A stretch of 64,000 bases of DNA from UBA3946 sp002385755. GTDB taxonomy: Bacteria; Bacillota_I; Bacilli_A; ML615J-28; CAG-698. Below the pieces are notes generated by a model that saw only the letters and a program-made list of their open reading frames with translations, had not been told where the DNA came from and ran no database searches. The position numbers and the translations under genes were made by a program. The DNA lies in contig JBMNLX010000002.1 in assembly GCA_050953085.1 (NCBI GenBank), positions 62,001 to 126,000 on the forward strand, given 5' to 3'. Each line of letters begins with the position of its first letter. The first letter of the stretch is position 1. This document shows positions 42,409 through 50,371 of the stretch, piece by piece.

Positions 42409-43129
42409 AAAACGATAGACCGACGATTTTCTTTGTGATAAGTTCCTTTAACTCATTTTTAAAAATATAGTAATTGTGCCGGTAACGGATTAAGTCGATT
42501 TCATATTTTTGATAATCAAGATCCAGTCCCCCTTTAGAACAAACCATCAAAGCAAAACTACAAACATTAATCTTTTTTCTTAAATCGCTCATCTTTTTTA
42601 AATCATCGTTTCCGTAATTACAAGTATCCTTGCATTCGATAAAAAAAACGAGCGTGTGGAGATCGATTAACACGTCAATTTCTTGAATGTTTTGATCTCT
42701 TGTTTTAATGAGCGCCCCCCGGTAGGCGGTCAAACCGATCTCCCTACAAGCCTCGGCCGTCAAGTATTCAAGCCAAAACCCGCTGTTTTCAAAAAAATCG
42801 CTGATTTTTTGGCTATAAAGATACAGTATCAAGAATCCCTTCTTTTCGATTGTTTTCACGATCATATTGTTTTCTTTCAAACATCCGTATACGCAATCGA
42901 AACATCTTTTTTGCTTCGGGGGGAGGAGTTCCAAAGAGACAATCATAACGCCGTTTTTGACGTTAATCATTACTTTGTTTTTAAGAATGTTTTCCAGAAA
43001 GTTATACCAGACGATCGGGTAGTTAATAATCAACTTTAAAATCTCGCGGATAAATCTTTCCTCGTTTTGGTCCAGCGAATAATAGTAAAGCAAAAAGTCG
43101 TAATCGGCGCGCGCTTCCAAATATATCAC
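42407..43129 (-). CDS. PD-(D/E)XK nuclease resembling the Card1/DUF1887 catalytic domain, no CARF domain
   Basis: 240 residues. The C-terminal half shows GFWLEYLTAEACREIGL (117-133), QEIDVLIDLHTL (Glu150, Asp152) and VFFIECKDTC (Glu165, Lys167), the order and spacing of the DUF1887/Card1 nuclease domain used by type III CRISPR ancillary nucleases. The N-terminal 110 residues are too short for a CARF sensor and have a CFDCVYGC cluster (Cys76, 79, 83) instead. There is no CRISPR array or cas gene in the window. The start is probably GTG 43127-43129; a TTG three codons in with GGGTGAT upstream is an alternative. Function in defence is inference. Confidence 0.65.
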   Translation of the reverse strand: MIYLEARADYDFLLYYYSLDQNEERFIREILKLIINYPIVWYNFLENILKNKVMINVKNGVMIVSLELLPPKQKRCFDCVYGCLKENNMIVKTIEKKGFLILYLYSQKISDFFENSGFWLEYLTAEACREIGLTAYRGALIKTRDQNIQEIDVLIDLHTLVFFIECKDTCNYGNDDLKKMSDLRKKINVCSFALMVCSKGGLDLDYQKYEIDLIRYRHNYYIFKNELKELITKKIVGLSF

Positions 43130-43160
43130 CCGTTTAATTTATATAAAAATTAAACTTGGC

Positions 43161-44234
43161 TTATACGGAAATTTGCTCTTCCGCGATTCTTTTTTTAAAA
43201 GGGGAATAATACTTCAGAGTAATCCGAACAATCGCCAAAACGGGCACGGCGAAAATCATTCCCAGGATGCCGAAAACGCGTCCGAACAAAAGCAAAAACA
43301 TAATAACGACCAAGGGATGGGTCTTGATCCGACGGCTGTGAATATAGGGACTTAAGAAATGGTTTTCAAGTTGTTGAATGGCGTAGATAATCACCGCTAC
43401 GGTAAGCGCCCGCTTTGGCGAGGTAATCAAAGCGTATAGGACCGGGAAAGCGGCGCCGATATAAGGACCGAGATAGGGTATGACGTTTGTTACGGCGATG
43501 ACGATTGCGAAAAAAACAGCGAAATCAAGCCCGATAACCAGGAACACGATCGTGCAAACCACGGTCAAGATCACCATCACCAAAAAAGAACCGCGAACAT
43601 AGGATGAGATCGTCTGATTAAGCTCGCCGAGATAGTTCTTAAAATGAATGCGCCCGGAATCGATTAGCCGTCGGCGGACGGAACATAGTATTTTCTCATA
43701 GTCAAGCAAAAAATATATCAAAATCATCGGCACAAGCACGAAGTAACTCACGTAACTGATGATTTTGTCAATGATGATTCCCGGAAGGGAAGAAAGGTTT
43801 TTCATATGCCGGCTGAAAAACGCGCTGATGTTGCGGAAGGTGGGACGATAATTATCGGGGAGAAAATCGAACTGTTGGGCGAAGCGATCGCAAATCGCCT
43901 CAATCTCCGCCGTAATCTCCGGCATTTTCTCGACAAGCACCCGGATTTCCCTCATCAGGTACGGCAAAACCGACGATGTCGCGAGCACCGCCGCGATCAC
44001 AAAAACCGCCACGACAATCGCGACGGCGAGCCATCTTTTCGATACCCGGACCTGAATGGCGGAAACAAGCGGTTGTAAAATAAAAGCCACGGTGAAAGCA
44101 ATCAAAAACGGCATCAAGAGGAAAAGCGCGAATTTAAGCAACGAAAGAATAAAGGGAAGCGCGAGATATGTTACGTAGACCGTTAGCATTAGAAGCAATA
44201 CGAAAATCAACTTTTTGATATGATTGTTTATCAT
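43161..44234 (-). CDS. AI-2E family transporter (PF01594-like permease)
   Basis: 357 residues with about eight helices in the typical 4+4 pattern of the AI-2E/YdiK/YtvI family. Landmarks are FLIAFTVAFILQPLV, FVLVPMILIYFLLDYE, GLDFAVFFAIVIAVTNVIPYLGPYIGAAFPVLYAL and the C-terminal SPYIHSRRIKTHPLVVIMFLLLFGRVFGILGM. Members export autoinducer-2 or exchange ions, and the substrate differs between subgroups, so the role is open. ATG start with GGTGGG upstream; it appears monocistronic. Confidence 0.88.
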   Translation of the reverse strand: MINNHIKKLIFVLLLMLTVYVTYLALPFILSLLKFALFLLMPFLIAFTVAFILQPLVSAIQVRVSKRWLAVAIVVAVFVIAAVLATSSVLPYLMREIRVLVEKMPEITAEIEAICDRFAQQFDFLPDNYRPTFRNISAFFSRHMKNLSSLPGIIIDKIISYVSYFVLVPMILIYFLLDYEKILCSVRRRLIDSGRIHFKNYLGELNQTISSYVRGSFLVMVILTVVCTIVFLVIGLDFAVFFAIVIAVTNVIPYLGPYIGAAFPVLYALITSPKRALTVAVIIYAIQQLENHFLSPYIHSRRIKTHPLVVIMFLLLFGRVFGILGMIFAVPVLAIVRITLKYYSPFKKRIAEEQISV

Positions 44235-44297
44235 AATCCCACCACATTATATAATATGTGAAAAATCGGGATTTAAACTAAAACAGCAGTTAATTAT

Positions 44298-44322
44298 AAA
44301 AAAAAGGAAGCTTTACGCTTCC
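44298..44322 (-). terminator. Terminator of galE
   Basis: GGAAGC / GCTTCC stem with a five-base loop, then eight T on the minus strand; the 5' arm overlaps the galE stop codon. Confidence 0.85.
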
Positions 44323-45332
44323 TGTTCGTATCCGTCGGGATTTTGTTTTTGAAAGTTCCAAAGCGACGCGCACATCTCGTCAAGTCCGCGCTCGGCCTTC
44401 CAGCCCAACTCTTTTTCCGCCTTGCCGGGGTCGGCGTAGCAAGACGCGATGTCGCCGGGACGGCGATTGGTAATAACAAAGGGAAGTTTTTTACCGCAGG
44501 CTTTTTCAAAAGCTTTGATTACCTCCAAAACGCTATAGCCGGTCCCGGTGCCAAGATTATATATATGAACGCCGGGGGAGCTAATTTTCTCGATGGCGGC
44601 GATATGCCCCAAGACCAAATCAACGACATGGATATAATCGCGCACGCCCGTCCCGTCGGGGGTCGGGTAGTCGTCACCGAAAACATTAATCCGGCTTAGT
44701 TTCCCGGCGGCCACCCGGGCGATAAAAGGCGTTAAATTATTCGGGATTCCTTTCGGATCCTCGCCGATGAGTCCGGAAGAATGGGCGCCGACCGGGTTAA
44801 AATACCTGAGGATAACGACTCGCCAATCCGGTTCGGCTATATATTGGTTTTTCAATATATTTTCAATGGTTAGTTTCGTTTCCCCGTACGGGTTGGCGGG
44901 AGAAAGGCGGCATCCCTCGTCAAGGGGAAGTTTCTCCGGATCGCCGTAAACGGTCGCGGACGAGGAAAAGACGATATTTTTAACGTCAAATTCCCGCATT
45001 ACTTGAAACAAAACCAATGAACCGTAAACATTGTTTTCATAATAAAGCAAAGGTTTTTCGACGCTTTCCCCCACCGCCTTTAAACCGGCGAAATGGATTA
45101 CCCAGTCGATCTCGTTTTCCGAAAAAACGCGCTTCAGCGCCTCGCGGTCGCGAATGTCCGCTTCGTAAAACGGGAAATCTTTTCCAGCGATTTTCTTTAC
45201 CCGCTTGAGGCTTTCCTTGCTTGAGTTGGCGAGATTGTCGATGACGACGATATCGTAACCGCGCGCCAAAAGCTCGACGCACGCGTGACTGCCGATATAA
45301 CCGGCGCCGCCGGTGACCAGTATTTTCTTCAT
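44313..45332 (-). CDS. galE: UDP-glucose 4-epimerase
   Basis: 339 residues, standard length. It interconverts UDP-glucose and UDP-galactose with bound NAD. The Rossmann motif GGAGYIGS (8-15), SSSATVYG (Ser/Thr of the catalytic triad, 123-130), YGETK (Tyr149, Lys153) and the RYFNPVGAHSSGLIGEDP substrate loop are all present. AAAGGAG lies upstream and a good promoter is at 45368-45396. It is monocistronic and probably supplies UDP-sugars for envelope polysaccharide. Confidence 0.95.
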   Translation of the reverse strand: MKKILVTGGAGYIGSHACVELLARGYDIVVIDNLANSSKESLKRVKKIAGKDFPFYEADIRDREALKRVFSENEIDWVIHFAGLKAVGESVEKPLLYYENNVYGSLVLFQVMREFDVKNIVFSSSATVYGDPEKLPLDEGCRLSPANPYGETKLTIENILKNQYIAEPDWRVVILRYFNPVGAHSSGLIGEDPKGIPNNLTPFIARVAAGKLSRINVFGDDYPTPDGTGVRDYIHVVDLVLGHIAAIEKISSPGVHIYNLGTGTGYSVLEVIKAFEKACGKKLPFVITNRRPGDIASCYADPGKAEKELGWKAERGLDEMCASLWNFQKQNPDGYEQEA

Positions 45333-45367
45333 TAATACGCTCCTTTAGTGTCTTGATTGTTATAATT

Positions 45368-45396
45368 ATTATATCAATCTTTGAGGCAAATGGCAA
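45368..45396 (-). promoter_or_regulatory. Promoter of galE
   Basis: Minus strand: -35 TTGCCA (45391-45396), 17-base spacer, -10 TATAAT (45368-45373). Confidence 0.75.
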
Positions 45397-45491
45397 TAAC
45401 AAATGACTTATTAGTTTGCGCCGGTTTTTGTATGTTATTTCCGGATTATCCGCGACCTGATAACCGGCGCAAGACGTTTCGCGTTTTAAAT

Positions 45492-45526
45492 AAAAACCCG
45501 CAAACACGGGCCTGATTGCGGGTTTT
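45492..45526 (-). terminator. Terminator of gap
   Basis: AAAACCCGC / GCGGGTTTT stem followed by TTATTT on the minus strand, 13 bases after the gap stop. Confidence 0.8.
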
Positions 45527-45538
45527 CAGTTATTTAAT

Positions 45539-46546
45539 TTATTTATTAACCCAGTATTTCATCGTGCGGATAAATTGGGCGGTATAGCCCATCTCGTTGT
45601 CATACCAGGTAATAACCTTAACGAGTTGTTTGCCGTCGACATCAAGCAAGGAAGTCGCGAGGCCGTCGACCAGCGTTCCGTAAGTGGTGCCGATAACGTC
45701 GGTCGAGACGATCGGGTCTTCCGTGTAGCCGAGAGTTTCGTTCGCGGCTTCTTTGAACGCGGCGTTGACTTCTTCAACCGTCACGGGACGCGCCGGTTCG
45801 AAAACGAAATCGACAACCGAACCCGTGACTACGGGCACGCGAAGAGCGACCCCGTCAAGCTTGCCTTTCAGTTCGGGGATAACCGAGCCGATGGCGGAAG
45901 CGGCGCCGGTCGTGGTCGGAACGATGTTTTCCGCCGCGGCCCGCGTCCGGCGGGATTTGATGCCTTTCTTATGCGGTCCGTCAAGCGTGTTTTGATCGTT
46001 CGTGTAAGCGTGAACGGTCGTCATAAAGCCTTTTACCACGCCGAATTTATCATGCAAAACCTTGACGACGGGAGCCAAGCAGTTCGTCGTGCACGAGGCC
46101 GCCGAGATAACCGTCTCGCTGCCGTCAAGAATATCGTGATTCACGTTGTAAACTACCATCTTCATATCGCCTTTGCCCGGGGCGGAAATCAAAACTTTCT
46201 TCGCGCCGGCTTTAATATGGGCTTCGGCTTTCTCTTTCGATGTGAACACGCCGGTGCATTCCAAAACGACATCGACGTTCAACTCTTTCCACGGCAAGTT
46301 ATGAGGATCTCTCTCAGCAAAAACCTTGATTTCCTCGCCGTCAACAACGATGGCGTTCTCTTTCCAGGAAATGCTGTTTTCTTTGTAACGACCTTGAGCG
46401 GAATCATATTTCAATAAATAAGCCAAATCCTCCGCGCCGGTCAAATCGTTAATGGCAACTACATCAAAATCATCGGAACCGAACATCAAGCGGAATGCTA
46501 AACGGCCGATTCGACCAAAACCGTTAATTGCAACTTTTACTGACAT
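45539..46546 (-). CDS. gap: Glyceraldehyde-3-phosphate dehydrogenase
   Basis: 335 residues. It oxidises glyceraldehyde 3-phosphate to 1,3-bisphosphoglycerate with NAD in glycolysis. The NAD-binding start VKVAINGFGRIGRLAFR, the active-site SAASCTTNCLAP with catalytic Cys152, the HAYTNDQ histidine loop and WYDNEMGY near the C-terminus are intact. It has its own promoter, a strong AGGAGG and a terminator, so it is monocistronic; the other lower-glycolysis genes are not adjacent. Confidence 0.97.
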   Translation of the reverse strand: MSVKVAINGFGRIGRLAFRLMFGSDDFDVVAINDLTGAEDLAYLLKYDSAQGRYKENSISWKENAIVVDGEEIKVFAERDPHNLPWKELNVDVVLECTGVFTSKEKAEAHIKAGAKKVLISAPGKGDMKMVVYNVNHDILDGSETVISAASCTTNCLAPVVKVLHDKFGVVKGFMTTVHAYTNDQNTLDGPHKKGIKSRRTRAAAENIVPTTTGAASAIGSVIPELKGKLDGVALRVPVVTGSVVDFVFEPARPVTVEEVNAAFKEAANETLGYTEDPIVSTDVIGTTYGTLVDGLATSLLDVDGKQLVKVITWYDNEMGYTAQFIRTMKYWVNK

Positions 46547-46578
46547 TTGTTAACCTCCTTTAAATTCATTCCTATATT

Positions 46579-46607
46579 ATTATATACTATTTTTCAGATA
46601 TTTACAA
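46579..46607 (-). promoter_or_regulatory. Promoter of gap
   Basis: Minus strand: -35 TTGTAA (46602-46607), 17-base spacer, -10 TATAAT (46579-46584). Confidence 0.7.
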
Positions 46608-46646
46608 TTAATTTTCATGGTTTGTTGGCGTTTTCACTCATTTTTT

Positions 46647-47432
46647 TCATCGCGCGGCGCGCCAGACTTCCCGCGCCTTTTTCACCAACGCCCTAAACTC
46701 GGAGAAACCGATCGCCTGTTCGTCGTCGCTTACCGACTCGCTCGGGGAGGGGTGGACTTCAAGCATCAAGCCGTCCGCCCCCGCCGCAACGGCCCCCAAG
46801 GCGAGCGGTAAGACAAGGTCGCTTCTTCCCGCCGCGTGCGAAGGGTCCGCGATAACGGGAAGGCGCGTGATTTTCTTCGCGTAAGCTATCGCCCCGAGGT
46901 CGAGAGTGTCCCGCGTCAAAGGCTCGAACGTCCTGATCCCGCGCTCGCATAAGATCACCGTCTCGGCTCCCGCTCCAAGCAAATACTCGGCGGCGTAGAG
47001 CCATTCCTCGACCGTGTTTCCAAACCCGCGTTTTAAAAGAACCGGTTTTCCCGTCGCGCCCGCGGCCTTGAGCGTCGCGAAATTTTGCATATTGCGCGCG
47101 CCGATTTGAATTATATCGACGCGCTCGCGGAAAAGATCCAAAACGCTTAAATCAACGAGCTCGGAGACGATTTGAAGATTGAATTCCGCTTTTATTTTTT
47201 TTATGATCTCAAGTCCCGCGGCGCCCAACCCCTGGAATGAATAGGGCGAGGTCCGCGGTTTGTAAGCGGCCGCCCGAAGAAAGCGAACGTTTTCCCGCTC
47301 CAAAAACGCCGCCGTCTCCGCCATCCGCTCGTAGTTTTCAAGCGAACAGGGACCGGCGATTATTAGCGGCTCTTCCCCGAAGGGAAAACCGCCGAGGTTT
47401 ATCAATTTATCATATGCTCGCACAAGTTTCAT
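46647..47432 (-). CDS. aroF: 3-deoxy-7-phosphoheptulonate (DAHP) synthase, type I-beta
   Basis: 261 residues. It condenses phosphoenolpyruvate and erythrose 4-phosphate, the first shikimate-pathway step. Motifs are IIAGPCSLEN, KPRTSPYSFQGLG, QIGARNMQN, PVLLKRG, CERGIRTFE and ADPSHAAGRSD, all typical of the short beta subtype without an added ACT or chorismate mutase domain. It therefore lacks an obvious built-in feedback domain. Its ATG overlaps the aroQ stop by four bases. It is the last gene of the aro operon, about 100 bases before gap, which has its own promoter; no strong terminator separates them. Confidence 0.93.
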   Translation of the reverse strand: MKLVRAYDKLINLGGFPFGEEPLIIAGPCSLENYERMAETAAFLERENVRFLRAAAYKPRTSPYSFQGLGAAGLEIIKKIKAEFNLQIVSELVDLSVLDLFRERVDIIQIGARNMQNFATLKAAGATGKPVLLKRGFGNTVEEWLYAAEYLLGAGAETVILCERGIRTFEPLTRDTLDLGAIAYAKKITRLPVIADPSHAAGRSDLVLPLALGAVAAGADGLMLEVHPSPSESVSDDEQAIGFSEFRALVKKAREVWRAAR

Positions 47433-47863
47433 TTTTCGTCACCAATTAATAATTTAAGCGCCCGCTCGTAGCCTTCAAACCCCAAGCCGGAATAAAAACC
47501 GACGCACGCGTCGCGAATCACCGAGCGGCGGCGGAATTCTTCCCGCGCCCCGATGTCGGTCAAATGCACTTCCGCCGTTTTGATCCCGACCGCGGCGATA
47601 GCGTCGCGCAAGGCGTGGGAATAATGGGCGAGGGCGCCGGGATTGATGATTATGCCGTCAAAGCGGCGGCGATAAGCGCGATGGATGGCGTCGATAATTT
47701 TTCCCTCGCAGTTGGATTGGAATATTTTTATCCCGACGCGGTATTTCTTCCCCAGCGCCCGCAGGTATTTTTTCAAGTCCGCGTAACTGCGTTCGCCGTA
47801 GATTTCCGGTTCCCTGACGCCGACCATATTAAGGTTCGGTCCGTTAACGACTAAAATATTCAT
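47429..47863 (-). CDS. aroQ: 3-dehydroquinate dehydratase, type II
   Basis: About 144 residues, the normal size of the type II enzyme. It dehydrates 3-dehydroquinate to 3-dehydroshikimate. NGPNLNMVGVREPEIYG carries the active-site Asn and Tyr; FQSNCEGKIIDAIH, INPGALAHYSHALRDA and EVHLTDIGAREEFRRRS follow. The usual QSNHEG reads QSNCEG here, and THTS reads AHYS, so two loop positions differ from the common consensus. The start is ATG 47861-47863 with GGGGTGA upstream, overlapping the preceding fusion gene by 20 bases. Confidence 0.92.
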   Translation of the reverse strand: MNILVVNGPNLNMVGVREPEIYGERSYADLKKYLRALGKKYRVGIKIFQSNCEGKIIDAIHRAYRRRFDGIIINPGALAHYSHALRDAIAAVGIKTAEVHLTDIGAREEFRRRSVIRDACVGFYSGLGFEGYERALKLLIGDEK

Positions 47864-49298
47864 CCACAATCACCCCAATTTGTTTTATTTCGCCCGCGCT
47901 CACGGTTATATCGGCATAGCGGCGGTAAAGTCCCGCCCGCTCTTCATAAAGGCGATCCAAATCTCCCGGTTCGCGCGCGAGCGGCCGCGTGCCGTCAAGC
48001 CGCCCCCGCAAGACGGAAAGGGGAGTATCCAAATATAAAATTATCCCGTTAGCCCGTAAACACGCCATCGCTTCCGGGTTTAAAACGATGCCGCCGCCGG
48101 TGGATATAACGAGCCCCCGTTCGCGCGCGTATCGAATCGTTATTTCCGCTTCTTTTGCCCGGAACGCTCCCTCGTTTTCGGGATTAAGAAAAACGCCCGC
48201 CGACGCGAGTTCAGCGTCAATATCGACAAACCGGCGACCGAGTTTTTTGCTTAAAACTCCGCCAAGCGTGGTCTTCCCGCCGTAGGGCATGCCGATCAAA
48301 ACAATATTGGCCGCCTCCCTTTTTAATTCGCGATAAATACGCTCCGCATCCCGCGTCTTATCAATCCCGGTAAATATTTTGTAAGCCTCAACCGCCTGAC
48401 CCACAAGCATATACAGTCCGTTATAAGCGGGGACCTTCAGGCGCTCGGCTTCCAACAAAAGCGGCGTTCGCGCCGGGTAATACAATAGATCGATCACCGT
48501 TTTCAGGTCGGTAAAACCATCTAGCGGAAAGAGCGGCTTCCCGCCCGCAGCGCCGTACGGCGTCGCGTTGATAATAATCTCGCTATCAACAAAGGATGAG
48601 AAACTCTCCAGCGAATATTCGTTTTTCCCGCGCGGCGAGCGGACTAAGAAAACGAGCCTTTGGGGGTCGCGGTTTGCCAGGACCGCCGAAATCGTTCGCG
48701 CCGTCGCGCCGTTGCCGATGATCGCAATCTTCCGCCCCGCGGGATCGATCCGGTAATATTCAAGCATCGCCTCAAAACCCGCGTAATCCGTGTTATACCC
48801 GTAAATCTTTCCCGCCTTTTTGATAACAGTGTTAACGGTTTGGGTTACTTTCGCCTCGTGAGAGGTCCAATCGGCCATGGCGAAAGCGGCGCCTTTATGC
48901 GGGGCGGTAACGTTCGCTCCCTTATATTCGCCGGTAGTCAATATTCCCGCGTCAGGCGCCGGGAAGACGTTATAGCCGGTAAGGCCCAGCAATCGGTATA
49001 TTTCCGGGGAGAGCGAGCGCTCGATATTTTCTCCCAAAAGGAAATAATCATACTTCTGTCTTTTCTTGCTTTCGGAGAATATTCTCTTATAAACCGCCTC
49101 GACCGCCCGGCGCCGGGGTCCCGGAGCGACCCGAGCTAAAATTTCTTTTTCCCGGCCGCTGTCTTCAATCTTCTTTCCCGAAGCAAACTTTATCCTTCCG
49201 ACGCGGTCGGTAAGACGGAATCGGCGGTCGAGGAGTTTCATCAATTCCTCGTCGACGGCGTCGATTTCCCCGCGTAAAAACGTTAAGTCTTCTTTCAT
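47844..49298 (-). CDS. Trifunctional chorismate mutase - shikimate dehydrogenase - shikimate kinase
   Basis: 484 residues in three domains. About 1-80: AroQ-class chorismate mutase helices (LRGEIDAVDEELMKLLDRRFRLTDRVGRIK). About 83-325: AroE shikimate dehydrogenase with SLSP (95-98), NVTAPHK (catalytic Lys135), YNTD (Asp171) and the NADP loop GNGATAR (195-201). About 331-484: AroK shikimate kinase with a Walker A reading GMPYGGKTT (Lys342), VDIDAEL, STGGGIVL and RPLAR lid. It reduces 3-dehydroshikimate, phosphorylates shikimate, and converts chorismate to prephenate. All key residues are present. Its ATG overlaps the aroC stop by one base. Confidence 0.93.
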   Translation of the reverse strand: MKEDLTFLRGEIDAVDEELMKLLDRRFRLTDRVGRIKFASGKKIEDSGREKEILARVAPGPRRRAVEAVYKRIFSESKKRQKYDYFLLGENIERSLSPEIYRLLGLTGYNVFPAPDAGILTTGEYKGANVTAPHKGAAFAMADWTSHEAKVTQTVNTVIKKAGKIYGYNTDYAGFEAMLEYYRIDPAGRKIAIIGNGATARTISAVLANRDPQRLVFLVRSPRGKNEYSLESFSSFVDSEIIINATPYGAAGGKPLFPLDGFTDLKTVIDLLYYPARTPLLLEAERLKVPAYNGLYMLVGQAVEAYKIFTGIDKTRDAERIYRELKREAANIVLIGMPYGGKTTLGGVLSKKLGRRFVDIDAELASAGVFLNPENEGAFRAKEAEITIRYARERGLVISTGGGIVLNPEAMACLRANGIILYLDTPLSVLRGRLDGTRPLAREPGDLDRLYEERAGLYRRYADITVSAGEIKQIGVIVDEYFSR

Positions 49299-50371
49299 TA
49301 AAACGCCCCCTCCCGCGCCATCAACTCGGCGATTGCGTAAAGCGCGAGCGCGTTCACGGCGTGAAGGCCTTTAATGGCGATAACCGTGTCATGCCGGCCG
49401 GTTACGCTTGTCGTGACATTAGTTTTTTCAATAAAATTAACGGTTTTTTGGGGGCGGCTAATCGACGGCGTCGGCCGGAACGCGGTCCGGAAAACAAGCG
49501 GCGCGCCGTTGGAGAGGCCGCCGTTAATCCCGCCGGCGTTATTGCTATGATATGCGACGCGACCGTTTTCATAACTCATCTCGTCGTTCGCGACGCTTCC
49601 CGTCATTCCCGCGAGCGCGAAACCGGCTCCGAACTCGACGCCTTTCACGCCCGGCACGGAAAAGACCAGGCGCGCGATCAGCGATTCGACGCCGTCGAAA
49701 AAAGGCTCGCCAAGCCCGATGGGAAGGTTCAGGGCGTATGTTTCCGCTATCCCGCCCAGGCTGTCCCCCTCGGCCGCCGTAAGGGCGATTTTTTCAAGCA
49801 TTTTCTCCCGCGCCTCGGAAGAAACCGCGGGAAAAGCCTCCTCGCGAAGCGTTCTCAAGGCTTCTTCTTTCGGGTCAAATTCCCCGTCCTTTACGCCGCC
49901 CAACTCCTTGATGCGCGAGGCCACGATAATGTTTTTCCCGGCCAGGAGTTGCTCGCAAAGCGCCCCCAAGATCACGAGGACGACGGTCATGCGCCCGGAG
50001 GCCGTCCCGCCGCCGCGATAGTCGGCGTGACCGCGGTATTTATGATAATAAACGTAATCGGCGTGCGAAGGCCTCGCGATCCCGTAGTTTTCGCGATACG
50101 GGGCGCTGTCAACGTCGCGATTGGAAACAAGGACCGTAAGCGGGGCGCCCGTCGTAAGCCCGTTAAAAAGCCCGCTGATAATTTTATATTCGTCCGGCTC
50201 GCGCCGTTTGGAGGTCACGTTGGTCATGCCGCGTCTTTGGTCCAGTCTTTTTCTGATTAGGCTCCCGTCGATCGCGACGCCGGCCGGGTACCCGTCGATT
50301 GTGATCCCGACGTATTCGCCGTGCGACGCGCCGAAAATCGTTGCCCGCAATTTTTGCCCGAACGTGTTCAT
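49298..50371 (-). CDS. aroC: Chorismate synthase
   Basis: 357 residues. It removes phosphate from EPSP to make chorismate, needing reduced FMN. Signatures are GASHGEYVGITIDGYPAG, RRGMTNVTSKRREPDEYKIISG, RPSHADYVYYHKYRGHADYRGGGTASGRMT and the C-terminal SNNAGGINGG loop with TNVTTSVTGRHDT. Its start overlaps the aroB end by four bases and its stop overlaps the fusion gene by one base, indicating tight translational coupling in the aro operon. Confidence 0.96.
   Translation of the reverse strand: MNTFGQKLRATIFGASHGEYVGITIDGYPAGVAIDGSLIRKRLDQRRGMTNVTSKRREPDEYKIISGLFNGLTTGAPLTVLVSNRDVDSAPYRENYGIARPSHADYVYYHKYRGHADYRGGGTASGRMTVVLVILGALCEQLLAGKNIIVASRIKELGGVKDGEFDPKEEALRTLREEAFPAVSSEAREKMLEKIALTAAEGDSLGGIAETYALNLPIGLGEPFFDGVESLIARLVFSVPGVKGVEFGAGFALAGMTGSVANDEMSYENGRVAYHSNNAGGINGGLSNGAPLVFRTAFRPTPSISRPQKTVNFIEKTNVTTSVTGRHDTVIAIKGLHAVNALALYAIAELMAREGAF

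Noticed and set aside
45575..46417. 280-residue plus-strand ORF opposite gap
   Set aside because: Shadow of the highly biased gap codons; no recognisable protein features.
49361..50260. 299-residue plus-strand ORF opposite aroC
   Set aside because: Antisense to a complete aroC; no ribosome site and no domain.
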